The notes under the pieces: model-generated | Databases searched by the model: none | Seen by the model: the letters and a program-made list of their open reading frames with translations, nothing else | Told to the model about the DNA's origin: nothing | Origin: Phoronis ovalis | Taxonomy: Eukaryota > Phoronida > Phoronidae | Assembly: GCA_028565635.1 (NCBI GenBank) | Contig: JAOXYB010031397.1 | Span: 1 to 49,723 of the forward strand | DNA: 49,723 nucleotides | Direction of reading: 5' to 3' | Shown: piece by piece, positions 35,901-47,890 of the stretch | Position numbering within the stretch: the stretch's first letter is position 1 | How the letters are laid out: each line of letters opens with the position of its first letter | Position numbers and translations under genes: made by a program

Positions 35901-38900
35901 AAGATTAAAAACGTGTGTTTGAGCGCGAACATATAAAAACACCTGTTTATAAGTATCAAGTTTATTTAAATATTTTGTCTAACACCTTTTAAGTGTCATT
36001 GTAAATAATATGCATAGATTTTCTAATTAACAAATTTATGTACATCAAAGATTAACAAGTTGCGAGACAGACCCACTTAACAGGGATAGTATAAAGTTAA
36101 TTAGCTAATTTTCCAGAGAAATATTTCTAACGAGACTAAAGTATAATACATGTCATTCGAATGCAACATCAGGTGTACTAAGATGTACCGTAACATATTT
36201 GAAGTCAAATGTAACGTCAAAATCAAATGCACCAGGTAATCTATATACCCTGCTGTATTAAAATGTGTAATATTCGATTGATATAAACAAAAGCATAGTA
36301 CAAAGTTGAATCTTTTTTCCAAACAAAGAAGCAACTAACTAACAAAAATAAAATCGGCTAAATTCAAACGTGTTTTTGTTTGAATAAGTAAATACCACTT
36401 GAAAAAAATATTGAAGCATTTTATGTCATAACGGACTGGTATAACACCTGTTGAAAAACAATGCATGTATCTTTTAAAAAATCGGTTACAGAAAATGATT
36501 AATAATAAATCTAATGCTAAAGTACATCCTATTTTTATCTAAGCATTGCGTAAGTAAAGTATAAAGAACACTTCGTATGATGGGCTCGATCCCGGATTGG
36601 CTATATAGTTCAGATTTTATTTGTACTGACGAAGAAAAGTCAAGTACTCTAACGTTATACGATATTTGAAGCTAACCCTACTTTAGGCACTAATCGACCC
36701 ACCTCTCTCCTTCTTCAAGTGTCTTTTAGAGGATTAAGTAGAAACATTAACTTATCAATATCACTTGAACAAATTTTGCATTCATTTTAACTCATAGTTT
36801 AAAAAATAATGTATTATAATAATAAATCTGCATAGTACAAAATTAAAAGTGCAGGTTTAAGAAATTAATTAATTTGTGAATGTGCCGAAAATAATACTAA
36901 TCTGTTGTAAGTTATATTATTCATTTTTTATATTAATCATGAATAAGTAAATTTCACGTTGAAAGTGAAGAGAAGAAATGTATTTGAAAATTTTCTAAAT
37001 TTAATGGAAAAAGAAAAGATCGAGCCAGACGACTAAAACGAAATAAGACTACTCATAAAAAAAATGTAGCAAGAACAAAATGGAAAACGTTAATAGATTA
37101 TGATCTAAGAGGAAAGCTAACAAGGTTTATAATATACCAATGGAAGTTCCACCAACAAGATTCACTGTACAGTAGCAGATGGACACCTGCACAAAACTTG
37201 CCAGCTTCTTTGCCCGTTTCTTTGTTGGTTAAAGGTTTCGTTATGCGTTACTGGTGTAGACAATTATGGGTTGTAAACAGAACTCACGACTGCTTCATTC
37301 ATACAGTCATTACGGATCTAAATCAATGTATCATTATCTCTCATGTTCTTTAATTTATCGAAATTCTCTAAAATTTGAACACAATGGCTGTCTTTATGTA
37401 TACATACATATCGCATCTGCTCAAGATATTACAGAAGTATTTAAAACGCATACATTTATATATTACATGTATGAAACTAAATAATTAGAAAATAAATAGA
37501 ACTTAACTGGTGTATATGAGTGTTCACGAGAAACTGTGTAGCTAATATGGGAATTTTTATCAAAAATAGAAAATATCCTGCATTAGTATAAATATCCTGC
37601 ATTAGTATAAAGATCGACGACATTTAGTTGTACATGTATGTAAAGCGACGAACTTCGATTTTCAAATATTTTCTGGTATACTTGTCTTCTATGATAATAA
37701 TTTCCTACATGCAACTTTCATGACATTTTATTCAATAGAAAAAAGTCTGCTACTGCATTACTGTATATCTCTCTTGGGCAAACATCAGCAATGTTGGCGT
37801 TAAACAAATAGGTGTCAAATTATGAGAAATAAAACTTTCTCAAAAAGTAGAACAATGTTTACTTTAATTTGTGTTTTCGCCCTGCAGCTCTTTATACATT
37901 TTTTATACTGTTTCTAATTGACAGTAACTTTCTCTACCTTAAAAGTAAATCCCATTTATATGATCAAATTAGTGTCAGGTAGCAAAGGATGACACATGTG
38001 GCAGACCTCAGATTTCGCAAAGGAGTTAATTGTATTGTTTATAAGACATTTCTCTCTTTTGAAAAAATCATGTTAACATGTTTTGATGTTACTTTAATTT
38101 TTATTTAACTGTCACATACAGTTTTTAATACTTCTATAGGTTGAAACTTTAAATCCTTACAACAACGAAGCCTATTGTATTCACAATAAATGTACTTGGT
38201 ATCAAAAATAGAATAATTTAAAATGACAGTTATGTCAAAGGGGGAGATTTCTCTTTTTTTACTGATTTTTATGTTATCGATTATTTCTTTTGTCATGTGT
38301 TTTCCTGTGCTATTTTCCTACTTTTTAAATATATTTAGCATTGCATAGTATCTTAGACACTTTCTAAAATCTGTATGAATATTATTTCATTGCCGCTGAA
38401 AGTTGCTATAAAGTAGTTTCTCCATATGGATCACTGGTCACAAGGATCATTCTACTCAGTCCTCCTACATACATAATGCTTACATAATGGTTGTAATAGA
38501 CGGAAAAGTATGGAACGGAAACGCATTAAAAGCTTGTAATTGTAATAATTTCGAATAAAGTGAGGGTTCATACAGAAACAATAAAGGAGAACATTTTTCA
38601 AAATGTTGTACATTATGGCACAAAATAAAAAATACAATGTAGTGCTGTATTTTATTCTGTGAAGCATCAAAGCTTTACACTTTCTCAATTTATTCAGCAC
38701 TGATCAGTAAGAAACTATTTTAGCGCATTTATCCGCTTAGAGCCTGAGCACAATGAAAAAGAAAAAAGCACACTTTGTTGATTAGTGAATAAACTTTTTT
38801 TAATTAAAACTTATGTATTTGAATGTTAAGAGTAATAAATCTCTTGCATTATTACCCTTACCCAACACGGAGATCAAATTAACATAAGTGTAACGCGCTG
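32993..38900. other. Intergenic DNA between the convergent Sp genes
   Basis: This is AT-rich DNA without a credible gene. It holds the 43-bp minisatellite (35079-35290), a 20-bp direct duplication at about 37573-37612, and a T-arm-like string at 36589-36602. No clear poly(A) signal for the + gene is seen close to its stop; GAAATAAATAAA at about 34925 is the first strong cluster, about 2.1 kb downstream. Confidence 0.5.
35079..35290. repeat. 43-bp minisatellite with 19-bp truncated units
   Basis: There are four head-to-tail copies of a 43-bp unit (35079, 35122, 35165, 35208), with two or three substitutions among them. Two copies of a 19-bp unit made of its right half (ATTAATACAGTGACATACC, 35251-35288) and a short stub follow. 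The pattern suggests slippage or unequal exchange that later amplified only part of the unit. Confidence 0.95.
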
Positions 38901-38907
38901 TTATGTA

Positions 38908-38913
38908 TTTATT
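38908..38913 (-). terminator. Poly(A) signal of Sp (-)
   Basis: TTTATT on the given strand is AATAAA on the minus strand, about 80 nt past the stop codon of the minus-strand Sp gene and followed by T-rich DNA. This would give a very short 3' UTR. Confidence 0.5.
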
Positions 38914-38992
38914 ACAAACAAAATATATTGAATAAATTTATAAAGTAAAGAATTTGCAGCACAAACATATTTTAAACTAAGTGTACAACTTC

Positions 38993-41900
38993 TTAGTTTT
39001 TATTCATATTACTTGAGACACCTTCACTGTTGCTATTTTCTGAATCACTGTTTACAATTTTCTTTGTTTCTCCGTGTGTTTTCACGTGTTTCGCTAAATG
39101 GTCACTTCTCATGAATCGTTTGTTGCATGTGGGACATGCGAATCGTTTCTCACCCGTATGTGTACGCAGATGGCGTTGCAGTTCGTCTGAACGAGTGAAG
39201 CGTTTCCCACAAAACAACCAATTACAAATAAACGGTCGCTCACCAGTGTGCCAACGTAGATGCGCTTTCAAATGGGAAGTTTTGTTATATACCTTTCCAC
39301 ATCCAGGTATATGACAACTATGAATATTCTTTTTCCTAAGATGTAACCCTGTCGGTCCTAATCTTTCTGCTTCTTGACAGTTAGGACAATCACACGTTGC
39401 CCGACCGGAATAACGTCTTCCACTTCTAGAGTTACCTATTAAATCTGTGCCCATTAAATAATCAGGTGAACCCATCGTGCCTAATGAGCTTTGTGCATGT
39501 AGCATGTTCTTGTAATCTTGGAATGATGACGTTAGGAACGACGGTTTAGCAGCGTTAAGGGAATAATCCTGCCCAGCAAGAGCATGACTGGTTGCAGACG
39601 TTGAGTTATCTGTCAACCATTGACTCGCTGAAGAATGTACGTCCCACCATGGCGATGACGTATTGACATTAGACGGTATACCGTCGTTTTTATAGGTAGA
39701 CGATACTGTGCTAGGTATACATGTGTACGGCCAAGGTGATTCATATGAAAGCCTACGAGAGTATACGTTTGGAAAATTGCTAACATTGTTCATTGACATT
39801 GAGTCTAGTTTAGGAACATGGTTATAGTTTCCATGGTTACTTGTCACGTGAGACAATAACATATCTTCTGTAAAGTGTCCCGGATGGTGAGACAGTGGCT
39901 TAGTAAAACTCATACTGTTATCAAAATGTGTGCCTGTTTGTTCACCAGGAATGCGCTGATAATAGGAATTTGTGTCCATTTTCTTCCAAGGATAAAAACC
40001 TTTGCTTGGTTGTTCTGAATGTGTTAAGGTGTTTCCCGGTAATTTATTACACTGCGCTGCCAACATGGCGAGAGGTGTTCCACCAAATAGAGCCGAAGTG
40101 TCCTGCGAAAAAGATATTTAAATACATCAGTATACAGTATAGCAAACCCTACAATTTAATAAGATATTACACTTATTTATGAAATTTATTGTATCACAAG
40201 GTATACTGTAATATTTACATATTACAAAGGGTTATAAATATCTTTTATATATATTTAAAGAGATACTATGAGACTTGTTCCATAAAATTGTTTTTAGAAG
40301 TTTAATCAAGACAATTATTTAATTGCAATCATCGATTCATTATCATTACTTGGCCGACACAATGTTTCTAAATATGTTACACATAAGACTCCATTTACTA
40401 AATTCCTTGTCAATAAATAATGTTTAGACTAACTGTATGTAATTTAATAACTACTTCAGTCAACTCATTAATTAATAACAGTCTCTTCATTTTCCATTTT
40501 GGTTTGAACAGTAGTTGGTAACAACTTTGCTTAAAATTATCAATTATTTAAATTTATACAAATATTAATAAAAGGCTTATATATCCTAATGGATGGATTC
40601 GATGTGATTGACATACGTAGATAAATTTTTCAAAAACCACATTAAAATTTCAAAAGTATCTAAACTAATTTGCACCTTTAAACTTTTATATCAGCAATCT
40701 AGTTTCAATGGAGAAAATTCTAACTGAACAAGAAGTATTCTGTTTAAAATTATAGCACTGCTCGTGATATTACCATAGCCTTTGCATTAAGCGACAAGTA
40801 TCATGGTTCTAGGTGAAATTCAACACCTGTACAGATTAAATCAGTTCTATAATCTAAGTCAGTAAATATCAAGTTCTATAAAAATTTGACATTACGAAAG
40901 TATTACATAAAATTTATCTTTTAAAAAGGAAGTCGTAACCAATCATAAGCTATTCATTTTGTCATGATGAGCTGTGCTCTCTGATGTGCTTTTGTTAAAC
41001 TGTAGTTTAACAGCGATATTACATAAAAACTGACGCCTTAAGGTAGTAACTTTATTATTAAATAGCAAGTAGAGTTTATAAAATTAATGAAATTGGAGTA
41101 GTTAGGACTATTAGATTTTAAATTACAAAACGTTATAGAATTTGTAAAATTAACAGAAACTTCGTTGCGTAAACATTAACTTTGAGTCTTGCTATCTAAG
41201 ATCGCGGTCCCACTAAAAGTACACATGACTATTTTAAGGTGTTACTTATTGCAGGAGCTGTAAGATAAATATATTAGTTGTCCTAACATCCTGCTTATTT
41301 ATATAAAATTGAGATTTTTAGAAAGTGTGCATAATCAATGCCTGTGGTGCTTCTGATGGTAAATACGCCGACATAAACCACGACCTTTTCACTGGAGGTA
41401 AATATACTCCAGCTGTATTTATTCCTTTTCATTTGATCTATCATGATACGAGGACGAAACTGGGCGGATAAAAAATAACTTTTTTTGAAATATGAAGAAT
41501 GAAGAAGTGCAATCCTCACAACATTTATTTTCCTAACGTCGTTCTAGAATTAAAGCCAGTAATAATATTAAACCATACAGAATTAGAATGCATTCTAATA
41601 TAATATTAATAACTTGCGTACTCACTATCGAGAATCGCTGTGCAGAGTCTCCTGTAATCTATAAATAAATTTATGCTCGCCCGGTGGCTTCACAAACTAG
41701 ACGCAAACATATCTTGTGCATGATAGAGCTCAAACCGTTTTGGGATGTAAAATGTCCACCCAAAATTTACAACTTTTGAGAAATTGGATATTGAAAATAT
41801 TTGAAATACATCGAATCGTATGCACTTATAGATACTGGATTCAATTTGTAACAGTTTTAAAAGTTTAATAGGTTTTTCGATAATATATTTTTCTTGCATC

Positions 41901-44161
41901 TAATAAGGCTAATCTTATTTTTTGTGTAACAATAGATTAATTCATATATATTTTTTTTCTTCAGCAATACCAGCTCTATAAATAATTATTAAATGTTAGT
42001 TTGAAAACAATATCTATATTGACTATGTTTACAGACCTTCACGCCCCACTTCACGTATTTTTACTATAACCCTGAGTAAAATACTCCCTGGGGGCCAGCA
42101 GCGCTAGCATAAACACTAAATTACACAAGTAAACATGTTACAGGGTATTACAGATCTCCAAACCATTATTTGTGCAAATATAATTCAACAAGTTTTCTGT
42201 TCTAGCCGTACTAGCAGTTGCCTTTTTTATATTTCATGCTTAGTATCTAAAAAATAAACAATCATTAAAAACATAGTTTGAGAGCTGAAAAGGTGGAATA
42301 AATTTGGGTATGCTCTTTTTATATAAACACGTGTTGCATACACACGGAACCATGGCCAAATTCTGTATGTTTTATTTTGAGAAAGTAGGGATTTTACTTC
42401 TAGTCTTCTTGTCAACCATTATCGACAGTAGCTTTAGGCTGCATTTTTTAAAGTTTTGTGTTTTTTAAAACTTTTTTGTGACAGATAAATAGAAGTACAA
42501 GCTAAAATTTAATTGTGATTTATGAAATGCCCTTCTTTAGCTTGTTTTTATTCTTTAGCTTGAAGCTGCTTGAAGCCGTCTGTACTTACACAAATTTGCT
42601 GTATTATAAAACTACAACTCTTAACGAAAATACTGTTTATATACAATGTATGTGGATGAGTGTTCAACAAAGTTCGAGTACCCAACTGGTTACTGGTAAC
42701 ACAAGACATGCACTTGAAAAATGTACCTGCGTATTCTGAATATAGGAAATTTCGACACCTTCCAGTTTCAATGCGATATTGTTGCGGAAAACTCGTCAAC
42801 GTTCAATATTTTATGACGACAATGTGTGGAGGCCTATAACATACCTCTAAAGTAGATTGAACTTAAAGATTTCAAAAGAGGACCATTTACATATTTAAGA
42901 AATAACTTAAAGATGAAAAAATGAATCGTACGAAATTGATACCACTAATCACAGATCGTCTCCAATTTTATTACAAAAAATTCACGCTCGGGTTGATTTC
43001 GTTTGAAGTTATATCAAGTTTCTTACTAATCATTTTTGATAGTTTAAAATCTTAATAAAACTAACAGATGCACAATTAAATTTACACAATGTTTGTCTGA
43101 GTAAAGCTGTTTAAAATTTGATATTTAATCCCAATTTCATTGGAATAAAATGTTTTTCTTGAGTGTGGTCTATTTCTTACAGCAGTTTCATATGTATCGA
43201 CTTTAGTTCTGCTATATAAACAAGGAGTTCTTATTTTACAGTATGGATGATTTTTAATAGCTGATGATTTGTTTTTATCTTGTTCAGCTACATGTATCAA
43301 AAATGCAAAGAAGTACAAGTGTAGAGGTAATAACTAAAGAGTTAGCATTTATAAATTTTAAAAATTATATTTTTCCTTTATTTTATCACATTTCCAGTGG
43401 AATATCCATTTCTGTAGTCTAGAACAGTTTTTACTTTTTATTTTTATTATATAATTTTCACTTATATTTAAAAAAAAATACCCATTAGTACTATAACATT
43501 TCAATTTATATACTAAATATGTATACACAAGCAAAAGTATTTCTTATTTTTTATGTGTAATTAAGAGCCTAATTAGATATATTTCTAGATCACAAATATG
43601 ATGGGTCTTTATTTAAACATTGCATGGGCATACTAGACCTAGTAAACATATTCTACTTTACCTTCTAAAATTATTTGTGTGAAGATCAGATATGTATCTT
43701 GTATGGATGTCAACATCTTTAATCTCTCAATGTTTCTCAGCCGGACTATCAGTCCAAAATTTATTCAGAATTACATGTATTTTTATTTTCAGTATATATA
43801 GTACATCAAATATCCGAATTTCTTTCTTTAAGTGATATTTTACAGTTCAACTTTTTAAACATTTTTTTTTCGCTAAAAGCTAAAGTTGAGAACAATCTAT
43901 TACACTCTATGCAAGAATGTACCCATGGTCAATACACATTTACTTAATAGAGGAAACTTAAAAAATATTATTTATTTAATTAATCCCTTAAACTGATAAT
44001 TATATAGCAAGGCATTCCCTGTTAAACATGTGTTTACATTAAATAAAAATACCAAATTTTACAAGACTGGGCATTTTGACGTGGTTTAATGTAAATATTA
44101 AGGTTTGACTTTCACAGAATAAACATAAAAATGTACTCACCCTTAGAACCGTGCTTGCCAT
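38993..44161 (-). CDS. Sp6-9: Sp6-9 class zinc-finger transcription factor, paralogue (two coding exons)
   Basis: Exon 1 (44161-44141) encodes MASTVLR and ends at gtgagt. Exon 2 runs from 40102, after TTTTTCGCAG, to the TAA at 38993-38995; phase 0, 376 residues. Motifs: [11 protein letters not shown] (SP box, about 15-25), [33 protein letters not shown], a Btd box at about 236-256 ([16 protein letters not shown]), and three C2H2 fingers with C270/C275/H288/H292, C300/C305/H318/H322 and C330/C333/H346/H350. The [17 protein letters not shown] string equals that of vertebrate Sp8. Exon 1 resembles the Sp7 N-terminus (MASSLLE). An in-frame TAA 15 nt upstream supports the start. It is tail to tail with the + strand Sp gene, with 6.2 kb between stop codons. 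Confidence 0.94.
40103..44140 (-). other. Sp6-9: Sp (-) intron 1
   Basis: This is a 4.0-kb intron, more than twice the length of the matching intron in the + paralogue. It is AT-rich. I see no coding exon or large repeat. It may contain enhancers, but none can be identified by eye. Confidence 0.6.
44141..44161 (-). CDS. Sp6-9: Sp (-) first coding microexon, 21 nt
   Basis: The exon encodes MASTVLR before a gtgagt donor. Phase and peptide match the 18-nt first exon of the other Sp gene. Upstream on the minus strand, CTTCTCACAG lies about 28 nt before the ATG and could be the acceptor of a preceding 5' UTR exon. Confidence 0.85.
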
Positions 44162-47100
44162 ATTATTATTTTCAATTAGATGTTACCTGTGAGAAGTGTT
44201 AAATGTCTACTGTCTGGTTCCACCCCTGTTCGCCACTAATAACACCGTTCTACATTGATAGCTTCACCATGACGTTCAGAGGTTAACAATCACCTGTTAC
44301 GACATAAAATTAATCGTTGACAACTCTGCCGTTTTAGTACAGGTGTCACTATGCTAGTGTTCATCTACACCGTTATGACACGAGGATTGTGTTAAACTTG
44401 GATTATATTGCAATATTTTTTAAAGTGCTAGTTTGAGTCATAGTCGCACTCATGATCACTCCCGTTTTTAATTACGTCATACATGTGCCCTACTGAAAAT
44501 TGGGCAAAGCATTCAGTTCCCGATGAGAACTTCTTTTGATGTGAAATTATGAAAATAAATTAAATAAAACAACAGATTAAAAAGGATTACACACGTTCTA
44601 AATTGTACCATTTGTAAACATAGTTTTATAACAAAACCAAAAATAAAAATGGGGACTGGAATTATTTGTTTCCAGCTGTATACGTCAGTAATGATTGATC
44701 GACCAAGCTAACATAAAACTAGTGAAGAAATTATAGAGTATAATACATCTCACATTTTTATAGAAAATTAAATTGGCGAAACCCACAGTGATCTTTTGTT
44801 AGGTATTATTGAAGTATCGTAAATAGTAGTGAAGAAAATGATATCATTCCATCATTGCTGCTGTGACTTAGTTCACTCATTTTTAAACAAGGAATTATCT
44901 TGTTATATTTTCTTGCCCATCGATTGATATTATAGGATTAAGCAGTAATTAAAGTAGAAATATAAAAAACAACGAAGATTATGCTTCACTGTGTGAATAC
45001 TCGGGTTTAAATTTTATTAGGTTAAAATTAGTTCAAAATTATTTAAGCAGAAACTACGGTTGTAATAAATGTCAAAACATGTCTCTCTTGTGACAAAAAA
45101 GTGATAAAATCATTGAAATAATTGTTTGATTGAAATGTCGTCTGTCCCTTCGAGATAGTGATACTTCATATTAAAATTTGAGAGTAGTAAACTTCTTCCA
45201 CCTCGTTAGGACCATTCAATTTTGATCATAATTTATTTTGCAGAACAGCTTGAGCAGAATTTTAGTCAATGAAACGTAAAATATTTCTCACCTTTCTCAA
45301 TCAGAAATGATTAAATTGAAAATATTTATTTTAAAATTCATTGAAGTTGAAAATTGAGGAAAATTATCCACTGCAAACATGCGTGTGTATCGAGGAATTG
45401 AAAATTAACAGATGTTACATTCTGTGACATACGTTCCTGCGTACTTCCAGAAAACTTTACCGCAGATAAAAATGTTTTTCTAAATTCTCCCGCCCAATGT
45501 GATATATCCGAAATCACAAACATATAGTTAAATTTGCAAACGAAAAATGACGGAAGTTTACGAATTGCATACCAGTAATGAGTTATATGCAAATTGATAA
45601 CAGTTGTCTTCGGCTTTCCGTATATGGTAAAATGCGATCATTACACGCTGGATAATGCCAAGTCAATGATCTATAACCTGTTATTTTCCTCCCCTTGCTT
45701 GGCTTTGATGAAGATAGTTATTGCTGCAGGGAACTGAAGATGGTATAATGAATGATCATCAGGAGCAAATACGTGTAATTTTCTCCGGCAAAGTGTGGGA
45801 GTCTTTTATTATTTTCACACATCTTCCTTTGATAAACAAGCATCATTTGACACGATAGGAACTTATTAGAAGAAATGATGGCTAGGTCAATGTAACTGTA
45901 ATCCTTGATTGGCAAACTTATATATTCATGTGTTTGAAGATGCTTCGAATTTTTAATTCCATATGTAACGTCTAGAGTTTATTTACTGTTAGTGAAGGAA
46001 CAAAGAAACAATTAACATTATAAACATTACACAATGGAGTTAGAAAAAGATCAGCTAATTGCAATAGATAACAGTACACGGCAAATGTTCCCACGAGTTT
46101 TTCCCGTTTTAATTTGCCATCTGATTCTCTATAAGACAAAATGTTAAAACGTGACATGTAAGCTGCCAAATCAATCTCAAAATGGGTCTAAATTATTTCC
46201 TCATATTCCATTTGACATAAATTTTAACACAAAACTTGTACATGTTGTGAACAGAAAACCAATCATAAGAATTCAACTGTCATATTATGCTTTAAAATTA
46301 AATAAAAAAATTACTCGAGTCCTATTATATATTTGATAATTTGAATAGAAGCATAAAGCGTACAAACACTTTAATTAGGATACTTTTAAGTACTGTAATA
46401 ATAGAAGCGAATCACAATTATCCTTTAATAAGCTCATTATTTCACCTTTCTATTACTATAAGTGTGAAACAAAGATAGTTAACGTTAATTTTTCCAATTA
46501 GATGGTGCAAAAATAAGGAAAATGAGGTAAATATGGATTATAGTTACCCTGTTAAATGACACTTATGATGCCTTAACCTGGGAATCGAGCTAATGTAGGC
46601 GTGTCAACTACTCGTATCCGATATGTTGTTAACGGGTTGTACACAGCAATGTGAAAGAATTTTTTGTACATTGAACGCGATATCTGCAAATACAGGTTAC
46701 ACGTTTTGGTGTTTAAAAAGTTGTTCATACTCGTGCGGAATGATAAATAAACTAAAGTAACGCTAATTGTATCATGTGTGATATCTTTAATTTTTCTACT
46801 TTTCACTGGTAAAATATTGTCGTATTTTATCAAGTATACGGTGTAGTCCTTGCTTGAAATAATTGGTAATAAAGCCTTGTTCAACAATTTTTCTAAATGT
46901 GTGAAAAAAATATGATAAATATTTGTTTTCAAAACGACAATGTTTCTATGCCCTAATAGTGATACCGCATTTTTGTGAATTTGATTTCTTTATTCCTGTT
47001 TTAGCATCTTTCAAATAAAATTTGAAAATGCTAACTTGTTAGACAAGACGTTTACAATATATCACTCTTTTACTGAATCTAATATAATTATTAATGAAAA

Positions 47101-47890
47101 CATGCGCATGAAAACACATTTTATTAAGAAATGCATTTATAACAGACATTCAACCACATAAAAAATACGCTTGCTAGTTACATCAACCTCAGTTATTTTA
47201 TTTTATTAAAACCCATCCTCATTAAATGCTCGCGATCTAAAAAGAAATATTCAATGGTAACTAATTTTTACTGGTATATTGGGTATAGTAAATTAATTAA
47301 AATTTAATGGGGTTAGGTCATAACATTCTCAATAGACGGCGGCACCAGAATAGCTTTGATATTTTTGACATAGCATTTGAAAATACGCGCGTATAATACA
47401 CATTATCAGTGTCACAACATCTTGAGAAAGACGCATGCAGATGCAAACAAAATAATTTTAATTTTGTTTTATTTGCAACTGCCAATTTCATAAAATCTCT
47501 GAGGTGCAACTGGAAAAACTGCATTACTGACCTTGAAGTAAAATGTAGAGTAGCTAAGCAAGAATGATGCAAATCTCGGTATGTTTACAAGGTATGATGA
47601 GTTTGATGCCAAGGTGTAGAATTCAACAATTCAACATTTAAATCTTTAAAATAAAACTGTTAGTTATATAATATACTAATTTTTAATTAAGGAAACAAAA
47701 GATAATAAATCGAAGTAGAAACCATAACATTACAACGCGCCATATCGTTAAGTCTTTCTCAATGAAGGTCGATTAAATTTAAATAAAAAAAATTAAATTG
47801 AACATTTGTTATCACGTCATAATTGTTTTAAAAATATTGTAACAGCATCTTATAATTGACTAATTGATTTCGTGCAAAAACAAGTTATTC
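44162..47890. other. Intergenic DNA between Sp (-) and the CCP gene
   Basis: It includes the promoter side of the minus-strand Sp gene (about 44162-44500, relatively GC-rich, with CACCTGT and ACAGGTGTCAC). Most open frames look random. The only possible exception is the 46573-46725 minus-strand segment. Confidence 0.45.
46573..46725 (-). pseudogene. Short segment resembling an alpha-mannosidase exon
   Basis: Within a 119-codon minus-strand frame, the last 50 residues read NNFLNTKTCNLYL and then KKFFHIAVYNPLTTYRIRV. Lysosomal alpha-mannosidases (GH38) have a similarly spaced LN-x-(S/T)-x-C ... F-x-V-x-VYNPL ... R segment. The rest of the frame does not match, and splice borders are weak (TTTGCAG at the 5' side, CCAG|gttaag at the 3' side). 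It may be a relic fragment or coincidence. Confidence 0.18.

Noticed and set aside
36589-36602. GGGCTCGATCCCGG resembling a tRNA T-arm
   Set aside because: I could not find matching acceptor, D and anticodon arms around it. At best a SINE or tRNA relic.
34786-38670. ATCAAAG / CTTTGAT strings as TCF (Wnt) sites near the Sp genes
   Set aside because: Sp genes are known Wnt targets, but a 7-bp AT-rich motif is expected often by chance here and no cluster stood out.
39030-39314. Plus-strand frame antisense to the zinc fingers (also 32485-32763 minus for the other gene)
   Set aside because: These are shadow frames of the conserved zinc-finger codons; the sense strand has the full Sp protein.
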